From CAVUXJ01 sp963814975 (lineage in GTDB: Bacteria > Acidobacteriota > Vicinamibacteria > Vicinamibacterales > CAVVIG01): a DNA stretch of 64,000 nt. The stretch lies in contig CAWFFB010000015.1 of assembly GCA_963814975.1 (NCBI GenBank), positions 124,001 through 188,000 on the forward strand, read 5' to 3'. The translations under genes were made by a program, and so were the position numbers. The notes beneath the pieces are model-generated. The model had not been told where the DNA came from. It saw nothing but the letters and a program-made list of their open reading frames with translations, and did not search any database. Positions 27,512 through 38,216 of the stretch are shown here, piece after piece (the first letter of the stretch is position 1; each line of letters begins with the position of its first letter).

Positions 27512-28948
27512 ATGGGCAGAATTCTGATCGCCGACGACCATGACGCGCTGCGGCGGGGGCTCGTCCGGGGGCTGACGGAAGCCGGTCACGAGATCGAAGA
27601 GGCGTCGAACGGCAACGCCGCCATCGAGCGGCTGACACGACAGCTACTTCGATGTCGTGCTGAGCGATCTCAAGATGGGCGGAAGCGACGGCCTCGACGT
27701 GCTGCGCACCACCCGGGCGCTGCACCCGACGACGGCCGTGATTCTGATGACGGCGTTCGGGTCGGTGACCACCGCCGTCGAGGCGATGAAGATCGGCGCG
27801 TTCGACTACGTTCAGAAGCCGTTCGAGATCGAGGAGATGGAGGTCAAGATCGAGAAAGCGCTCGAGGTGCGGCGCCTGAAGCACGAGCTCGAGTATCTCC
27901 GCGGCACCCAGCAGGACATCTACGAATTCGACAAGATCGTCGGTTCGAGCGCCGCGCTTCAGAAGGTGCTCGACATCGTGAAGAAGGTCGCGAAGAGCAA
28001 CACGACGGTGCTGATCCGCGGGGAGACGGGGACCGGGCAAGGAGCTGATCGCCGGCGCGATCCACCACAACTCGCTGCGCGCCGCCCGCAACTTCGTGAA
28101 GGTGAACTGCGCCGCGCTGCAGGAGAACCTGCTCGAGTCGGAGCTGTTCGGCCACGAGAAAGGCGCCTTCACCGGCGCCGACAAGCAGCGCATCGGCCGG
28201 TTCGAGCAGGCGGACGGCGGCTCGCTGTTCCTCGACGAGATCGGCGACATGAGTCCCGAGCACGCAGGCGAAGATTCTCCGCGTCCTGCAGGAGCACGAG
28301 TTCGAGCGCCTCGGCGGCACGCGCACCCTGAAGGTCGACGTGCGGCTGATCGCGGCGACCAACCGGGATCTGTCGGTCATGGTGCAGAGCGGGCAGTTCC
28401 GCGAGGACCTGTACTACCGGCTGAACGTCGTCTCGATCGAGATGCCGCCGCTGCGCGAGCGCAAGGACGACATCGTGCCGCTCGCGAATTCGTTCATCCG
28501 CCGGTTCGCCGGCGAGCTGAAGAAGAAGATCGAGGGACTCGAGCCGGACGCGCAGAAGCTGTTGATGCGCTACAACTGGCCCGGCAACATCCGCGAGCTG
28601 GAGAACACCATCGAGCGGGCGATGCTGCTGTCGGAGGGCCGCGCGATCGGCGAGCGACGATCTGCGCCTCGGGGAGACACCGACGGCGGGTCACGGGCGC
28701 GAGCACGCCGCCGTGGTGAAGATCCCGCCGACGGGCATTCCGCTCGAGGACATCGAGCGGCATGCGCTGATCGAAGCGCTGAAGATGTCGAACTGGGTGC
28801 AGAAGGACGCCGCGGAGCTGCTGGCGATCAGCCCGCGCGTCATGAACTACAAGATCAAGACGCTCGGCATCGAGTTTCCGCGCGGCCGCCGCGCCCAGGC
28901 GGCGCCGCCGCCGTCGAGTCAACGGTTCCGGTCTCGGCTGCCAACTAG
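27512..28948 (+). CDS. NtrC-family sigma-54-dependent response regulator, several frameshifts
   Basis: When frames are joined the protein has all three NtrC parts. The receiver has A-D-D-H, phospho-Asp in L-S-D-L-K-M-G-G and K-P-F. The AAA+ domain has G-E-T-G-T-G-K-E and the sigma-54 contact loop E-K-G-A-F-T-G-A, then 'LFLDEIGDM' and 'FREDLYYRLNVVSIEMPPLR'. The C-terminal Fis-type helix-turn-helix ends 'DAAELLAISPRVMNYKIK'. Breaks lie near 27640, 28035, 28263, 28655 and possibly 28900; each of the first four shifts the frame by +1. It would activate sigma-54 promoters after phosphorylation by the kinase encoded just upstream. The end at 28948 (TAG) is likely but depends on the last shift. Confidence 0.8.
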
Positions 28949-29939
28949 GCCTGGAGGCAGGACGGGTTCACGGCGTCCTGCCGTTCCACCGTTCCCGCCC
29001 TCGGATGACTCTTCCGGTACACCTCGAGCAACTGCGCGGCGTTGACGTGGGTGTAGCGCTGCGTCGTGCTGAGGCGCGCATGGCCGAGCAGTTCCTGGAT
29101 CGCGCGCAGGTCGGCGCCGCGCTGCAGCAGGTGCGTGGCGAAGGAATGCCGCAGGGCGTGCGGGCTGATGCCGAGCCGCGTGCTGCACGCGGCGACATAG
29201 CGCCGCACGAGCCGGTCGATGCTGCGGACGCGTGAGGCGGCCGCCGCGATAGTTGACGAACAGCGGATCGTCGGTCCCGGTCCGCCTACCGCGGCGCGCC
29301 GGCATCCGACCAGCGCCTTCCCGCGCGGTCAGCACCGCTCTGTCCCGTAAGTACGCTCGAATCGCCGGCGGCGGTGCTCGCGTTGAACGGCACCAGCCGC
29401 TGCTTGCCGCCCTTCCCGAGCACGCGCACCATCTTCGCGCTCAGGTTCACATCGTCGAGATCCAGGCCGGCGAGCTCGCTCAGCCGCAGTCCCGACGCGT
29501 AGAACAGCTCGAGAATCGCGCTGGTCCCGGCGTCCGAGCGGCTCGTCGCCGGCCGGCGCCGCGAGCAGCGCGATCATCTCCTGCTCCGACAGGTGCGCCG
29601 GCATGCGCACGTCGCGCTTCGGCGTGGCGATCAGCGCGCCGGGATCGTCGTCGATGACGCCTTCGCGCCGCAGGTAGCGCAGGAAGGTGCGGACGGCGGC
29701 AAGCTTGCGCGCCGCCGTCGCCCGCGACTGGCCGTGCGCGTGGGCATCGGCGAGAAAGCCGCGGATCGCTGCCCGATCGAGCGCCGCCGGCTCGAGATCG
29801 CGGCGCTTGACGCCCGCCCGGGCGGCGACGTGTGTCGAGAAACTGCGACAGGTCGCTCTCGTAGGCGCGCACGGTGTGCGGCGACAGCGTTGCGATTCAG
29901 GCGGAGAAACTGGAGGAAGTTCTTGAGATGATCGATCAC
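28945..29939 (-). CDS. xerC: Tyrosine recombinase XerC-like, several frameshifts
   Basis: Pieces in several frames add up to a XerC/XerD-type recombinase. The N-terminal SAM-like core-binding part (M-I-D-H-L-K-N-F-L-Q-F-L; 'RAAIRGFLADAHAHGQSRAT') is followed by the catalytic domain ending 'SPHALRHSFATHLLQRGADL', then 'IQELLGHARLSTTQRYTHV'. This contains the H-x-x-R, the second His and the nucleophilic Tyr. It would resolve chromosome dimers at dif. The GTG start overlaps the trmFO stop (GTGA) and its stop overlaps that of the convergent NtrC-type gene. Frame breaks match the insertion pattern of this segment. Confidence 0.75.
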
Positions 29940-31371
29940 CGAGCCTCGCGCACTGTCGGCCGCTGCCGTGATTCCATCCACGCGTCCAGATCGATCGAGC
30001 GCGCGGCTCCGACATCGCCAGCTTCCGCTCCATCTTCCCGCGGGGCGCGCGATCCAGCGGCTCCATGATGCCGAACGTGATGTTCGACGGCTCGTAGTGC
30101 GCCGGGTCGGCGTGCGACACGTAGTAGGCGAGCGCGCCGATGGCCGTCGTCCGCGGCGGCGCCGACGTCGGCTGGCCGCTGGACGAGCGCGGCCGCATTG
30201 AGGCCCGCGAGGAGACCCGACGCGGCCGACTCGACGTAGCCCTCGACGCCCGACATCTGACCGGCGAAAAACAGCGTCGGCCGGCGCCGGACCTGCCACG
30301 TCTCGGACAGCACCGTCGGACCGTTCACGTAGGTGTTGCGATGCACCATGCCGAAGCGGACGAACTCGGCGTGCTCCAGGCCCGGGAATGAGACGCAGCA
30401 CGCGCGCCTGATCGCCCCATTTGATCTGGGTCTGGAACCCGACGAGGCTGTAGTGATCGCCGGCCAGATTGTCCTGCCGCAGCTGCACGGCGGCGTAGGG
30501 CTCGCGGCCCGGTCCGCGGATCGACGAGACCGACCGGCTTCATCGGCCCGAAGCGCAGCGTGTCGACGCCGCGGTGCGCCATCACCTCGATCGGCAGGCA
30601 GCCCTCGAAGAACCGCTCCTTGTCGAAATCGTGGACCGTCGCCGACTCCGCGTGCACGAGCGCGTCGTAGAACCGCTCGTATTCGTCGCGCGTCAGCGGG
30701 CAGTTCAGGTAGTCGCCGCGGCCGTCGTCGACTCCGCACTGCGGGCGATCTCCCTCGACGGTCGGGCGATCCCCTCGGGTTCACGGCATCCGCTGGCGCG
30801 CCGGTCCGGCCCCAGACTGCGATCCCAGCGCGACTGGCGGAACACCCGGGAACGATCGATTGTCTCGGCCAGGACAATCGGGCTGATCGCGTCGTAGAAG
30901 TACAGGTGGTCGCCGCCGACAAGAGCCGCGATGTCGGCCGAGAGGCGTCCGAGGTCAGCGGACCGGTGGCGACGATCACCGGCGCCGCCTCGCTGGAATC
31001 CGGGATCGAGGTCACTTCGTCGCGAACGATGGTGATGAGCGGATGGTCGGTGACCGCGTCGCGTGACGATCTCCGCGAATCGGCTCGCGGTCGACCGCCA
31101 GCGCCGCGCCGGCGGGCACGCGGCTCGCCTCGGCCGCGCGCATGACGAGCGAGCCCAGCCGCCGCATCTCCTCCTTCAGCAGGCCGACGGCATTATCCAG
31201 CTTGTCGCCGCGGAAGGAGTTGCTGCACACGAGCTCGGCGAGCCGATCGGTCTTGTGCACGGCGGTCGGTCGCACCGGCCGCATTTCGTACAGCGTGACG
31301 GGCACGCCGCGCGACGCGGCCTGCCACGCGGCCTCGGAGCCGGCGAGGCCGCCGCCGATGATGCGGATCAT
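29936..31371 (-). CDS. trmFO: TrmFO, folate-dependent tRNA uracil-54 methyltransferase, several frameshifts
   Basis: The N-terminus M-I-R-I-I-G-G-G-L-A-G-S-E-A-A is the FAD-binding Rossmann motif of TrmFO (Gid). It is followed by 'VTLYEMRPVRPTAVHKTDRL' and 'LAELVCSNSFRGD', which carries a conserved Cys of the family. Later pieces in other frames include 'TVHDFDKERFFEGCLPIEVM' and 'NITFGIMEPLDRAPRGKMER', both typical. It would make 5-methyluridine at tRNA position 54 using methylene-tetrahydrofolate and FADH2. The gene lies 10 bp after topA and overlaps xerC, a gene order seen in many bacteria. At least four frame breaks are present. Confidence 0.82.
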
Positions 31372-31381
31372 CGGATGACGT

Positions 31382-34119
31382 TCAAGGCGCCGCGCGCTTG
31401 CGCCGGGGCGCCTTCCGCTTCGCCGCCGCCGGCGTCGTGTCGGCTGCGACCGCCGCGACCTTCCGGGCGCGCGCTCCACGAGCACGGCGGCGCGCCTTTC
31501 GCTCGTCGCCGCGGCCGGGACGGGGCGGTGCCCCGGCGCGCGCCTCGATCAGCGCTCGCGCGTCTTCGAGCGACAGCGTCGCCGGGTCGGTGCCCCTCGG
31601 GATCGACGCGTTCGTGGTCGCCGTCGGTGACGTACGGGCCGTACCGGCCCTCGAGCACCTGCAGGGCGCTGCCGCCGTCGGGCGCCTCGAGCCTGCGAAT
31701 GACACGCTTCGCCGCCTGCCGCGCGGACCGCTTCGGTGCCGCGAGCAGCGCCAGCGCGCGCTCGAGATCGACCGTGAACAGGTCGTCGGTCGCTTCGAGC
31801 GACCGGTAGTCGTCGCCATGCTTGACGTACGGGCCGAACCGGCCGAGGCCGGCGACAATCGGCTGCCCCGACTCCGGATGCGTGCCAAGCTCGCGCGGCA
31901 GCTCGAGCAGCTTCAGCGCCGTCGTCGAGCGTGACCGTCGATTCGGTGAGACCGCCGGTGAGCGACGACCGCTTCGGCTTCTCCTTCACGCCCTTCTCTG
32001 GCGTCTCGCCCAGCTGGACGTAGGCGCCGAACCGGCCGTTGATGGCGTACACGTTCATGCCGGTCTTGGGATCGACGCCGAGCAGCCGCGGCCCCTCGGC
32101 CTTGGCGCGCACGAGCGCCATCGCCTTCTCGACGGTCAGGTCGGCGGGCGCCAGCGTCGGCGGCAGGCTCGCCGTCTTGCCGGGTCCGCCTTCGCCCAGC
32201 TGCAGGAACGGACCGTAGCGTCCGATGCGCACGCGGATCGGCTCGGCCGACTCGGGATCGACGCCGACGTCGATGAGCGGATAGTCGGCGCGCTCTTCCG
32301 CCTGCTTCACCGCTTCCTCGAGCCCGCGATGATGCGCGTCGCCGCGATAGAACTGCCGGATGAAATCGAGCCATTCGCGTTCGCCGCGCGAGATCTGGTC
32401 GAGGTCTTCCTCCATTTCCGCGGTGAACGCGACGTCGATCGAGATCGCCGAAATGCTCGCGCAGCAGCCGCGTGACGGCGAACGCCGTGAAGCTCGGCAC
32501 GAGCGCTTTGCCCTGGCGGAACACGTAGCCGCGCCGCTCGATGGTGCCGATCGTCGCCGCGTAGGTGGAGGGGCGGCCGATGCCAATCCGCTCGAGCTCC
32601 TTGATCAGCGACGCCTCGGTGTATCGCGCCGGCGGGCTCGTCTCGTGATGCTTTGGCTCGAGCGCCGGCGAGGCGAACGCGCGTCTGCTTGTCGTCGATG
32701 CGCTCGCCGACCGTGAGCGTCGGGAGCAGCGTTTCCTGCTCCTCGAGCTCCGCCGGCAGGATCGTCGCTGCCCTCGACGTACGCGCGGCGGAAGCCGGCG
32801 AACTCGATCGCCTTGCCCGATGCCGTGAACACGGCCGGTCTCGCCGCCGTCCGCGGCCGCGGCGATCTCGATCGTCGTGCGCAGCACCCGCGCGTCGACC
32901 ATCTGCGACGCCATCGTGCGCTTCCAGATCAGCTCGTAGAGACGCAGGTCGTCGCCGGACAAGACGCCTTCGAGCGACGCGGGCGCGCTGCTGAAATTGG
33001 TCGGCCGAATCGCCTCGTGCGCTTCCTGCGCGTTCTTCACCTTCGTCGCGTACCGGCGCGGCGCCGCAGTAGTACTCGTCGCCGAACAGCTCGCGGATCG
33101 CGCGCGCCGATTCGGCCAGCGCCTTATCGCTCAGCGTCGTCGAATCGGTGCGGTGGTAGGAGATGTGGCCGTCCTGGAACAGCCGCTGCGCCGCCTGCAT
33201 CGTGCGCTGGGTCGAGAACCCCAGCTTGCGGCTGGCTTCCTGCGTCAGCGTCGACGTCGTGAACGGCGCCGCCGGGCGCTCGACGCCCGGTTTCGCTTCG
33301 ACGCTGGTGACGGTCCAGGGCAGATGCCGGGTCAGCGTGTCGACGAGCGCGGCGGCGTCGGCCTCCGACAGCAGTCGCACGTTCGCGACCTGTCAGCGAC
33401 GCCGTTGGCGTCGAAGTCCTTGCCGGTCGCGACGCGGACGTCGCCGAGGCGCGTCAGCGTGGCGGCGAACTACGCGGCCCTCCGCCGAGAACTGCGCGTC
33501 GAGATCCGAATAGCGCGCCGAGCGGAACGCCAGCCGCTCTTCTTCGCGATCGACGATGAGCCGGACGGCGACGCTCTGCACGCGGCCCGCGCTCAGTCCG
33601 GTCTGCACTTTCTTCCACAGCACCGGCGACAGCGTGTAGCCGTACAAGCGGTCCAGGATGCGCCGGCTTTCCTGCGCGCGGACCAGATTGTCGTCGACGT
33701 CGTGCGCGTCCTTGACCGCCTGGTCGATCGCCTTCTTGGTGATTTCGTGGAAGACGATCCGCTTGACGGGCACCTTCGGCTTCAGGACCTCGAGCAGATG
33801 CCAGCTGATCGACTCGCCCTCGCGGTCGGGGTCGGTGGCCAGCATCACCTCGGATGCGCCCTTCAGCGCCGCCTTCAGCGCCTGCACGTGCTTCCGCTTG
33901 TCGTCGGGGACGACGTAGTACGGCTTGAAGTCGCCCTCGGTGTCGACGCCGAGCCGGCCCCATTTCTTCTTGCGGATTTCGTCGGGGACCTGGCTGGCCG
34001 ATTCCGGCAGATCGCGAACGTGCCCGTAGCTCGCCTCGACCTGGTACCTGATCGCCGAGGAAGCGCGCGAGCGTCCGCGCCTTCGCCGGCGACTCGACGA
34101 TCACCAGAGTTTTTGCCAT
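31382..34119 (-). CDS. topA: DNA topoisomerase I, many frameshifts
   Basis: Joined frames give a type IA topoisomerase of about 900 residues. It starts M-A-K-T-L-V-I-V-E-S-P-A-K-A (Toprim), then 'VMLATDPDREGESISWHLLE' (metal-binding D-x-D), and 'DGHISYHRTDSTTLSDKALA' with the active-site Tyr. 'IGRPSTYAATIGTIERRGYV' follows, and two or more C-terminal repeats ('RVRIGRYGPFLQLGEGG', 'INGRFGAYVQLGE', 'LEGRYGPYVTDGD') before a Lys/Arg/Ala-rich tail. It relaxes negative supercoils and is essential in most bacteria, so the roughly ten breaks are very unlikely to be real. Every break I followed has the sign of one inserted base. It starts 15 bp after dprA. Confidence 0.88.
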
Positions 34120-34134
34120 GTCCCGTCTTTCACA

Positions 34135-35223
34135 CTAACACGGTCTGTCAAACCGCACGAACCGGCCGCCTGCCTCGCGTCGCACCAGCCCCTGCAGCTC
34201 CAGCTCGAACAACCGGGGCAGCAAGCGGGCCGACCGTCAGGCCCGATCGCTCAGCGATCGCATCCAGATCGCACGGCTCGCCAGGCGTCAGACAAGCCAG
34301 GATGCGGATCCGCGACGATCGCCCTGTGCGGTCGATCGCCGGCCCGATGCATTGCGGCTGCCGGATCGCGCCCGGCAGGGAAGCCAAGCTCCTCCAGGAT
34401 ATCGTCCGCAGACTCTACAATCTTTGCACCGTCGCGCAACAGGGCGTGCCCTCCGCGGTTGCGCCCGCTCAGAATGTTGCCCGGGAACCGCCAGCACGTC
34501 GCGGCCCTGCTCGAGCGCGCAGCGCGCGGTGATGAGCGATCCGCTCTTCTCGCCCGCTTCGATGACCACGACCGCGCGCGACAGCCCGCTGATGATCCGG
34601 TTGCGCCGGGGAAAGAACTGCGGCTGCGGCGGCGTGCCGGGCGCCAGCTCGCTCATGACCAGCGCCGGTCGCCGCGATCTCGCGCGCAAGGCTGGCGTGC
34701 TCTTTCGGGTAAATCACGTCGGGGCCCGAGCCGAGCACCGCGATCGTCGCGCCGCGCGCGACAGCGCGCCGCGATGCGCGGCCGAGTCGACGCCGCGCGC
34801 CAGACCGCTGACGACGACGACTCCGCGCGCAGTCAGATCCGCGCCGAGCCGTTCGGCCACCGCAAGCGCGTACGGCGATCCTGCGCGCGATCCGACGATG
34901 GCGACCGCAGGCGGCTCGAATGCCGCCACCAGTCCCCGGATCCACAGGACCGGCGGTGGATCGGTGATCGCCGCCAGAAGCGGCGGGTACGTCGGATCGC
35001 TCCATCCGACCGCCGCCACGCCCGCCGCGGCCGCCCGCTCGAGCGTCGTCTGGGCGCGCTGGCGAAGCCGCGGGAGGGTCAGATCGGACGGGTGTCGACG
35101 CTCGGCGACGAGCGCTTCGAGAAGCTGACCGGGCGCGTGTCCCGCACGCAGCCGGTCTCCAATCGTGCGCCGCCACCAGAGCGGTAGCAGCGAGAGGGCC
35201 ACCAGATCGGTCGATGCGGACAT
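34135..35223 (-). CDS. dprA: DprA-like DNA-processing protein, several frameshifts
   Basis: The protein binds single-stranded DNA and loads RecA during natural transformation. Visible parts are an N-terminal SAM-like region, the Rossmann DNA-binding core ('PPAVAIVGSRAGSPYALAVA', 'VVVSGLARGVDSAAHRGAL', 'TIAVLGSGPDVIYPKEH', 'FFPRRNRIISGLSRAVVVIE', 'GSLITARCALEQGRDVLAVP') and a C-terminal winged helix. The pieces lie in different frames, with breaks near 34770, 34670, 34490, 34385 and 34225. ATG at 35223; topA follows 15 bp downstream as in many genomes. Confidence 0.82.
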
Positions 35224-35513
35224 CGGCTCCACCTCGACGCGGCCCGGACTCCGAAGCAAGAAAAGAGGTTGGCCGCGTGCTGCGGGGGCCGACCTCCGAA
35301 ATTCAGTATAGCGCGCACTACGATGGAGGACACGAGCCGCGACGTTTGGCGGGCGACGACGGTCCGCTCGGCAGAAAATCGGAGCGTTTTTAAACCTCGG
35401 CTGTGGCACATGGATTGCTGCGCTCATCACGGGAACAGGTGTAAAAGCTTGCACGTGAAGAAGCGGCATGGCTATAGTGGATCGATCCGCGTAATGACCT
35501 TTCCCGTCGCGAC

Positions 35514-35852
35514 GTGCATCACGCTTCTTCGGTCGCCCTCGCGTCTCCGCTGTACGCCGACGCCCGCAGCGATGCCAAGGCTCAGGTCGACTTCGGTATC
35601 ACGGTCGCGCAGCGAGGGCTATGGCGCGAGGCGATTTACCGCTGGGAGAAGGCCGTCGAGATCGACCCGACCTACGCGGCTGCGTTCAACGATCTCGCCG
35701 TCGGCTACGAACACGAGGGGCAACTCGAAAAGGCGCGGCAAGCGTATGAGAAGGCGCTTGCGCTCGAACCGGACAACGCTCAGATCCGCCAGAACTACGA
35801 GCTCTTCAAGGAAATCAATGACCGAACAGACGGCGCCAAAGAAACGCCGTAG
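35514..35852 (+). CDS. Small TPR-repeat protein, probably exported
   Basis: The 112-residue reading has two tetratricopeptide repeats ('GLWREAIYRWEKAVEIDPTY' and 'GQLEKARQAYEKALALEPDN'), a fold for protein-protein contact. The start is uncertain. GTG at 35514 gives a short hydrophobic leader ending in A-S-P-L-Y-A-D-A, but an ATG at 35491 in another frame (M-T-F-P-V-A-T-C-I-T) would supply the beginning of a better signal peptide if a frame shift occurs near 35520. The next lipoprotein gene starts inside its 3' end, so the two are probably co-expressed. Confidence 0.65.
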   Translation: MHHASSVALASPLYADARSDAKAQVDFGITVAQRGLWREAIYRWEKAVEIDPTYAAAFNDLAVGYEHEGQLEKARQAYEKALALEPDNAQIRQNYELFKEINDRTDGAKETP

Positions 35853-36672
35853 CCTCGCCCTGGCCGCGCTGGTCGCGATCACGGCTGGAGCAACCCTTGG
35901 CGTGCGGGGCGACGTACTTCGAAATCCCGATCGAGACGCCCATTCGGGCGAAGCTCGATGTCTCGGCGCTTTCAACGCGTCTTGATCGCCGGCTTCGTCG
36001 CCGGCGGGACCGACGACGTCGACGCCAACCAGGAAACGGTCCGGCTTCTGCGCAGTCAGCTCCGGTCGAAATCCTCGCTGCGGGTCATCGATGCGGATGT
36101 CATGGAGCTTGCGGCGATTGCACAGGAGCAGAACAAGGTCGCAGCGGGCGGCGAGGACTCGGAGTCCCGCGGTACGCAACGGCTCGGCGGCGAGCATCGT
36201 CGGACGAGAAGGCGGCCCTGCTGCCGCTGCCGCTGGAGATCAAAGATGAAAAGGATCTCGAACCGTACGAACGTCTGTTCGCGAACACGGCGTACTGGAA
36301 GCGAATCGGCGAGGAGTTTCAGAACCCGCTGATCGTCACCGGCACCGTTCTGTTCATGCCGCATACGCGTTCGGGGTTCGTTTCCCGCGACGTCGAGGAC
36401 TACGATTCATTCGGTCGCCGGCGCGTTCGTCCGGTGCGGACTTACATGGAGCGCAAGGGGTTCATTCTCCGGCCCAAGTTCATTTTCATCGACGGCCGTA
36501 CCGGCGCCACGATCCATTCGCAGTCTCACCGCGAGGAAGTCCTGTACAACGCGCAGCAGACCACGCCGGCGCTTGTCGTCCTATTTCGAGCTGATGGACA
36601 AGATCTGTGCCTGATTTCCTGCAGGCGCTGAGCAGCCAGAAGATCCGCGGCACTCGCGTCCTTCTGAAGTAG
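35818..36672 (+). CDS. Lipoprotein of unknown function, several frameshifts
   Basis: The start ATG at 35818 gives M-T-E-Q-T-A-P-K-K-R-R and a signal peptide. A shift near 35910 joins it to C-G-A-T-Y-F-E-I-P-I-E-T-P, creating a lipobox L-G-C. Later frames give 'FQRVLIAGFVAGGTDDVDAN', 'YERLFANTAYWKRIGEEFQN' and the end 'SSQKIRGTRVLLK' at 36672. The alternation of beta strands with 'PLIVTGTVLFMP' and 'FIFIDGRTGATIHS' resembles periplasmic proteins of the CsgG/TolB-N type, but I cannot assign it. It overlaps the upstream TPR gene by 35 bp. Confidence 0.55.
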
Positions 36673-36742
36673 TCCCGGCCGCATTACGCCGGCGCTTCCC
36701 ATCTGGCAATCGCGTTGCGCTCGTCGGCCGTGGTGTTCGCGC

Positions 36743-36823
36743 GTGATCGGACTCCCTGAACTCGTCGTCCTGGCGATCATTGCGGCCGTCATTTGGATCG
36801 CCTGGATCAGGGGACGCCTCTAG
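36743..36823 (+). CDS. Possible 26-residue TatA-like membrane peptide
   Basis: GTG ATC GGA CTC CCT GAA reads M-I-G-L-P-E-L-V-V-L-A-I-I-A-A-V-I-W-I-A-W-I-R-G-R-L and stops. The start resembles the TatA/TatB N-terminus (x-G-x-P-E-L plus a single helix), but the amphipathic helix and acidic tail are missing. The TAG stop lies in the CTAG that flanks the nested mobile element. Removing the element keeps the same stop, so the insertion did not truncate it. It may be a genuine micro-protein or a remnant. Confidence 0.35.
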   Translation: MIGLPELVVLAIIAAVIWIAWIRGRL

Positions 36824-36848
36824 CAGGGTGTATATGGACTCCTCCCGG

Positions 36849-37083
36849 ACGTCAGCAAGAAAGTGATCGCGGCGGTGATCGAAATCGGATGCGGTCGTAT
36901 ATTCGGCCTGTTGGCGGAGCGCATGAGAGCTCCGGGCCATTATGGGCATCCGCGCACGGAGGGCCAATCGCTGAACCAGGGCCTCAAGGGCCAACCCTGC
37001 TATCGGCCTGACGCCGTGCCGGTCCGACCGGTCACGCCATAATCACGAATTCTCGCTGAGCATCTCGTGGATAGGAACCTCCT
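36849..37083 (-). ncRNA. Candidate target-selecting guide RNA (seekRNA/bridge RNA), left copy
   Basis: This 235-bp 3' non-coding stretch of the IS1111-type element matches the right copy at 40624-40858. In the IS1111 group the 3' end encodes a structured RNA that picks the insertion site. It contains, in element orientation, TAGCAGGGT and TTCAGCGATTGGC, which correspond to the two flanks of the insertion site (see findings). Confidence 0.5.
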
Positions 37084-38139
37084 TCAGTGCGCGACGGGGC
37101 TACTTCCTAGCGATTGAAACTCAACGTCTTTATGCCAGACCGCCCACACAATCCGTGCGAGCTTATTGGCGACCGCGATCGCCGCTTTGTTATGACCCCG
37201 TCGTGCCGCAATGTCGGCCGCCCACTGCTGCAAGCGCGTCCCTTGCGACGCATGGCGAGCGGTGCGCTGCGCGGTCAGCAAGAGGGAACGCGCGCCATGG
37301 GTCAGCAGGCAGCGGAGGTAGACGTCGCCCCGCTTGCTGATGCCACCCAGATGTCGTCGATTACCGCTGGACGATTCCCGAGGCGTGAGTCCCAGCCAAC
37401 TGGCGAAATGCCGACCGCGACGAAAGGCGTGAATATTGCCGACAGCCCCGACGAGCGCCGTTGCCGTGATGACGCCCACCCCGGGAATCTGGTGCAGCCG
37501 ACGGGCCACCGGATGCTCGCGGACCACTCGCATGAGCTGCTGGTCGGTCGCCGCGATGCGATCCTCGAGGTCGCGCACCTCTTGCAGGAGGCCGGAAACG
37601 GTGTGGCGCACGAGATCCGGCAGGGCGATCGTGGCGTCTTCGAGGAGAGCGGGGATGCGTCTCAACGCCCTCCGGGCACCGACGCCGATCGGCAACCCGA
37701 ACTCCCGCAGGATCCCCCGCATGGCGTTGATGCGAGCGGTGCGTGCCGCTTGCCACTGGGTCCGAACGCGATGCAACACTTGCAGGGTTTGTTGGTCCAC
37801 CGTTTTCACCGGCACGGGATTCACGCCGCTACACCGATTCGCTTCGAGCACCGCCTCAGTATCGGTGCGGTCCGTTTTGTTGCGCCGCACATACGGCCGA
37901 ACGTACTGCCCCGGCAGCAAGCGGACGCGCAGCTGGCGGGCCTGACATCGGCGTCCCCAATAGTGGGCGGTGCCACACGCCTCCATCACCACCTCGGTCT
38001 CCGGCGTCAATCCATCGATGAATCGTTCGAACTGCGGGCGCGTCAGCCGCTTGCGTTCGACAATCCGTCCGGCCCGATTCGCCAGGGCCACTTCAAACAC
38101 GTCCTTTGCCAGATCCACGGCGACCGTCGTAGCATCCAT
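37084..38139 (-). CDS. IS110-family (IS1111 group) transposase, left copy
   Basis: The 351-residue protein has the DEDD RuvC-like N-terminal domain (V-A-V-D-L-A-K-D-V-F-E; 'VVMEACGTAHYWGRRCQARQ'; 'NKTDRTDTEAVLEAN'). A central helical linker follows, then the C-terminal Tnp_20 domain with 'IPGVGVITATALVGAVGNI', 'SWLGLTPRESSSGNRRHLGG' and a conserved Ser near the I-S-K-R-G-D-x-Y-L-R segment. DEDD transposases work with an element-encoded RNA. Full length, intact and identical to the copy at 39568-40623. Confidence 0.95.
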   Translation of the reverse strand: MDATTVAVDLAKDVFEVALANRAGRIVERKRLTRPQFERFIDGLTPETEVVMEACGTAHYWGRRCQARQLRVRLLPGQYVRPYVRRNKTDRTDTEAVLEANRCSGVNPVPVKTVDQQTLQVLHRVRTQWQAARTARINAMRGILREFGLPIGVGARRALRRIPALLEDATIALPDLVRHTVSGLLQEVRDLEDRIAATDQQLMRVVREHPVARRLHQIPGVGVITATALVGAVGNIHAFRRGRHFASWLGLTPRESSSGNRRHLGGISKRGDVYLRCLLTHGARSLLLTAQRTARHASQGTRLQQWAADIAARRGHNKAAIAVANKLARIVWAVWHKDVEFQSLGSSPVAH

Positions 38140-38216
38140 CTCGGCCTCCTCCTGGTTGCGTGGTGCGCCCCACGATTCACGGCAATAATGCCGCGGAAGC
38201 GCCGGGAGGAGTCCAT

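Larger units (their letters stand above)
36834..38216 (-). mobile_element. IS1111-type (IS110 family) element, left copy
   Basis: The element is bounded by 15-bp subterminal inverted repeats ATGGACTCCTCCCGG (36834-36848) and CCGGGAGGAGTCCAT (38202-38216). It has one transposase gene and a 3' non-coding stretch of 235 bp. Subterminal repeats plus a long 3' non-coding end are marks of the IS1111 group. The exact tips may extend a few bases past the repeats. Confidence 0.85.

Noticed and set aside
31382..34119. topA as a true pseudogene
   Set aside because: All shifts have the same sign and the protein motifs remain intact in every piece, which points to sequence errors.
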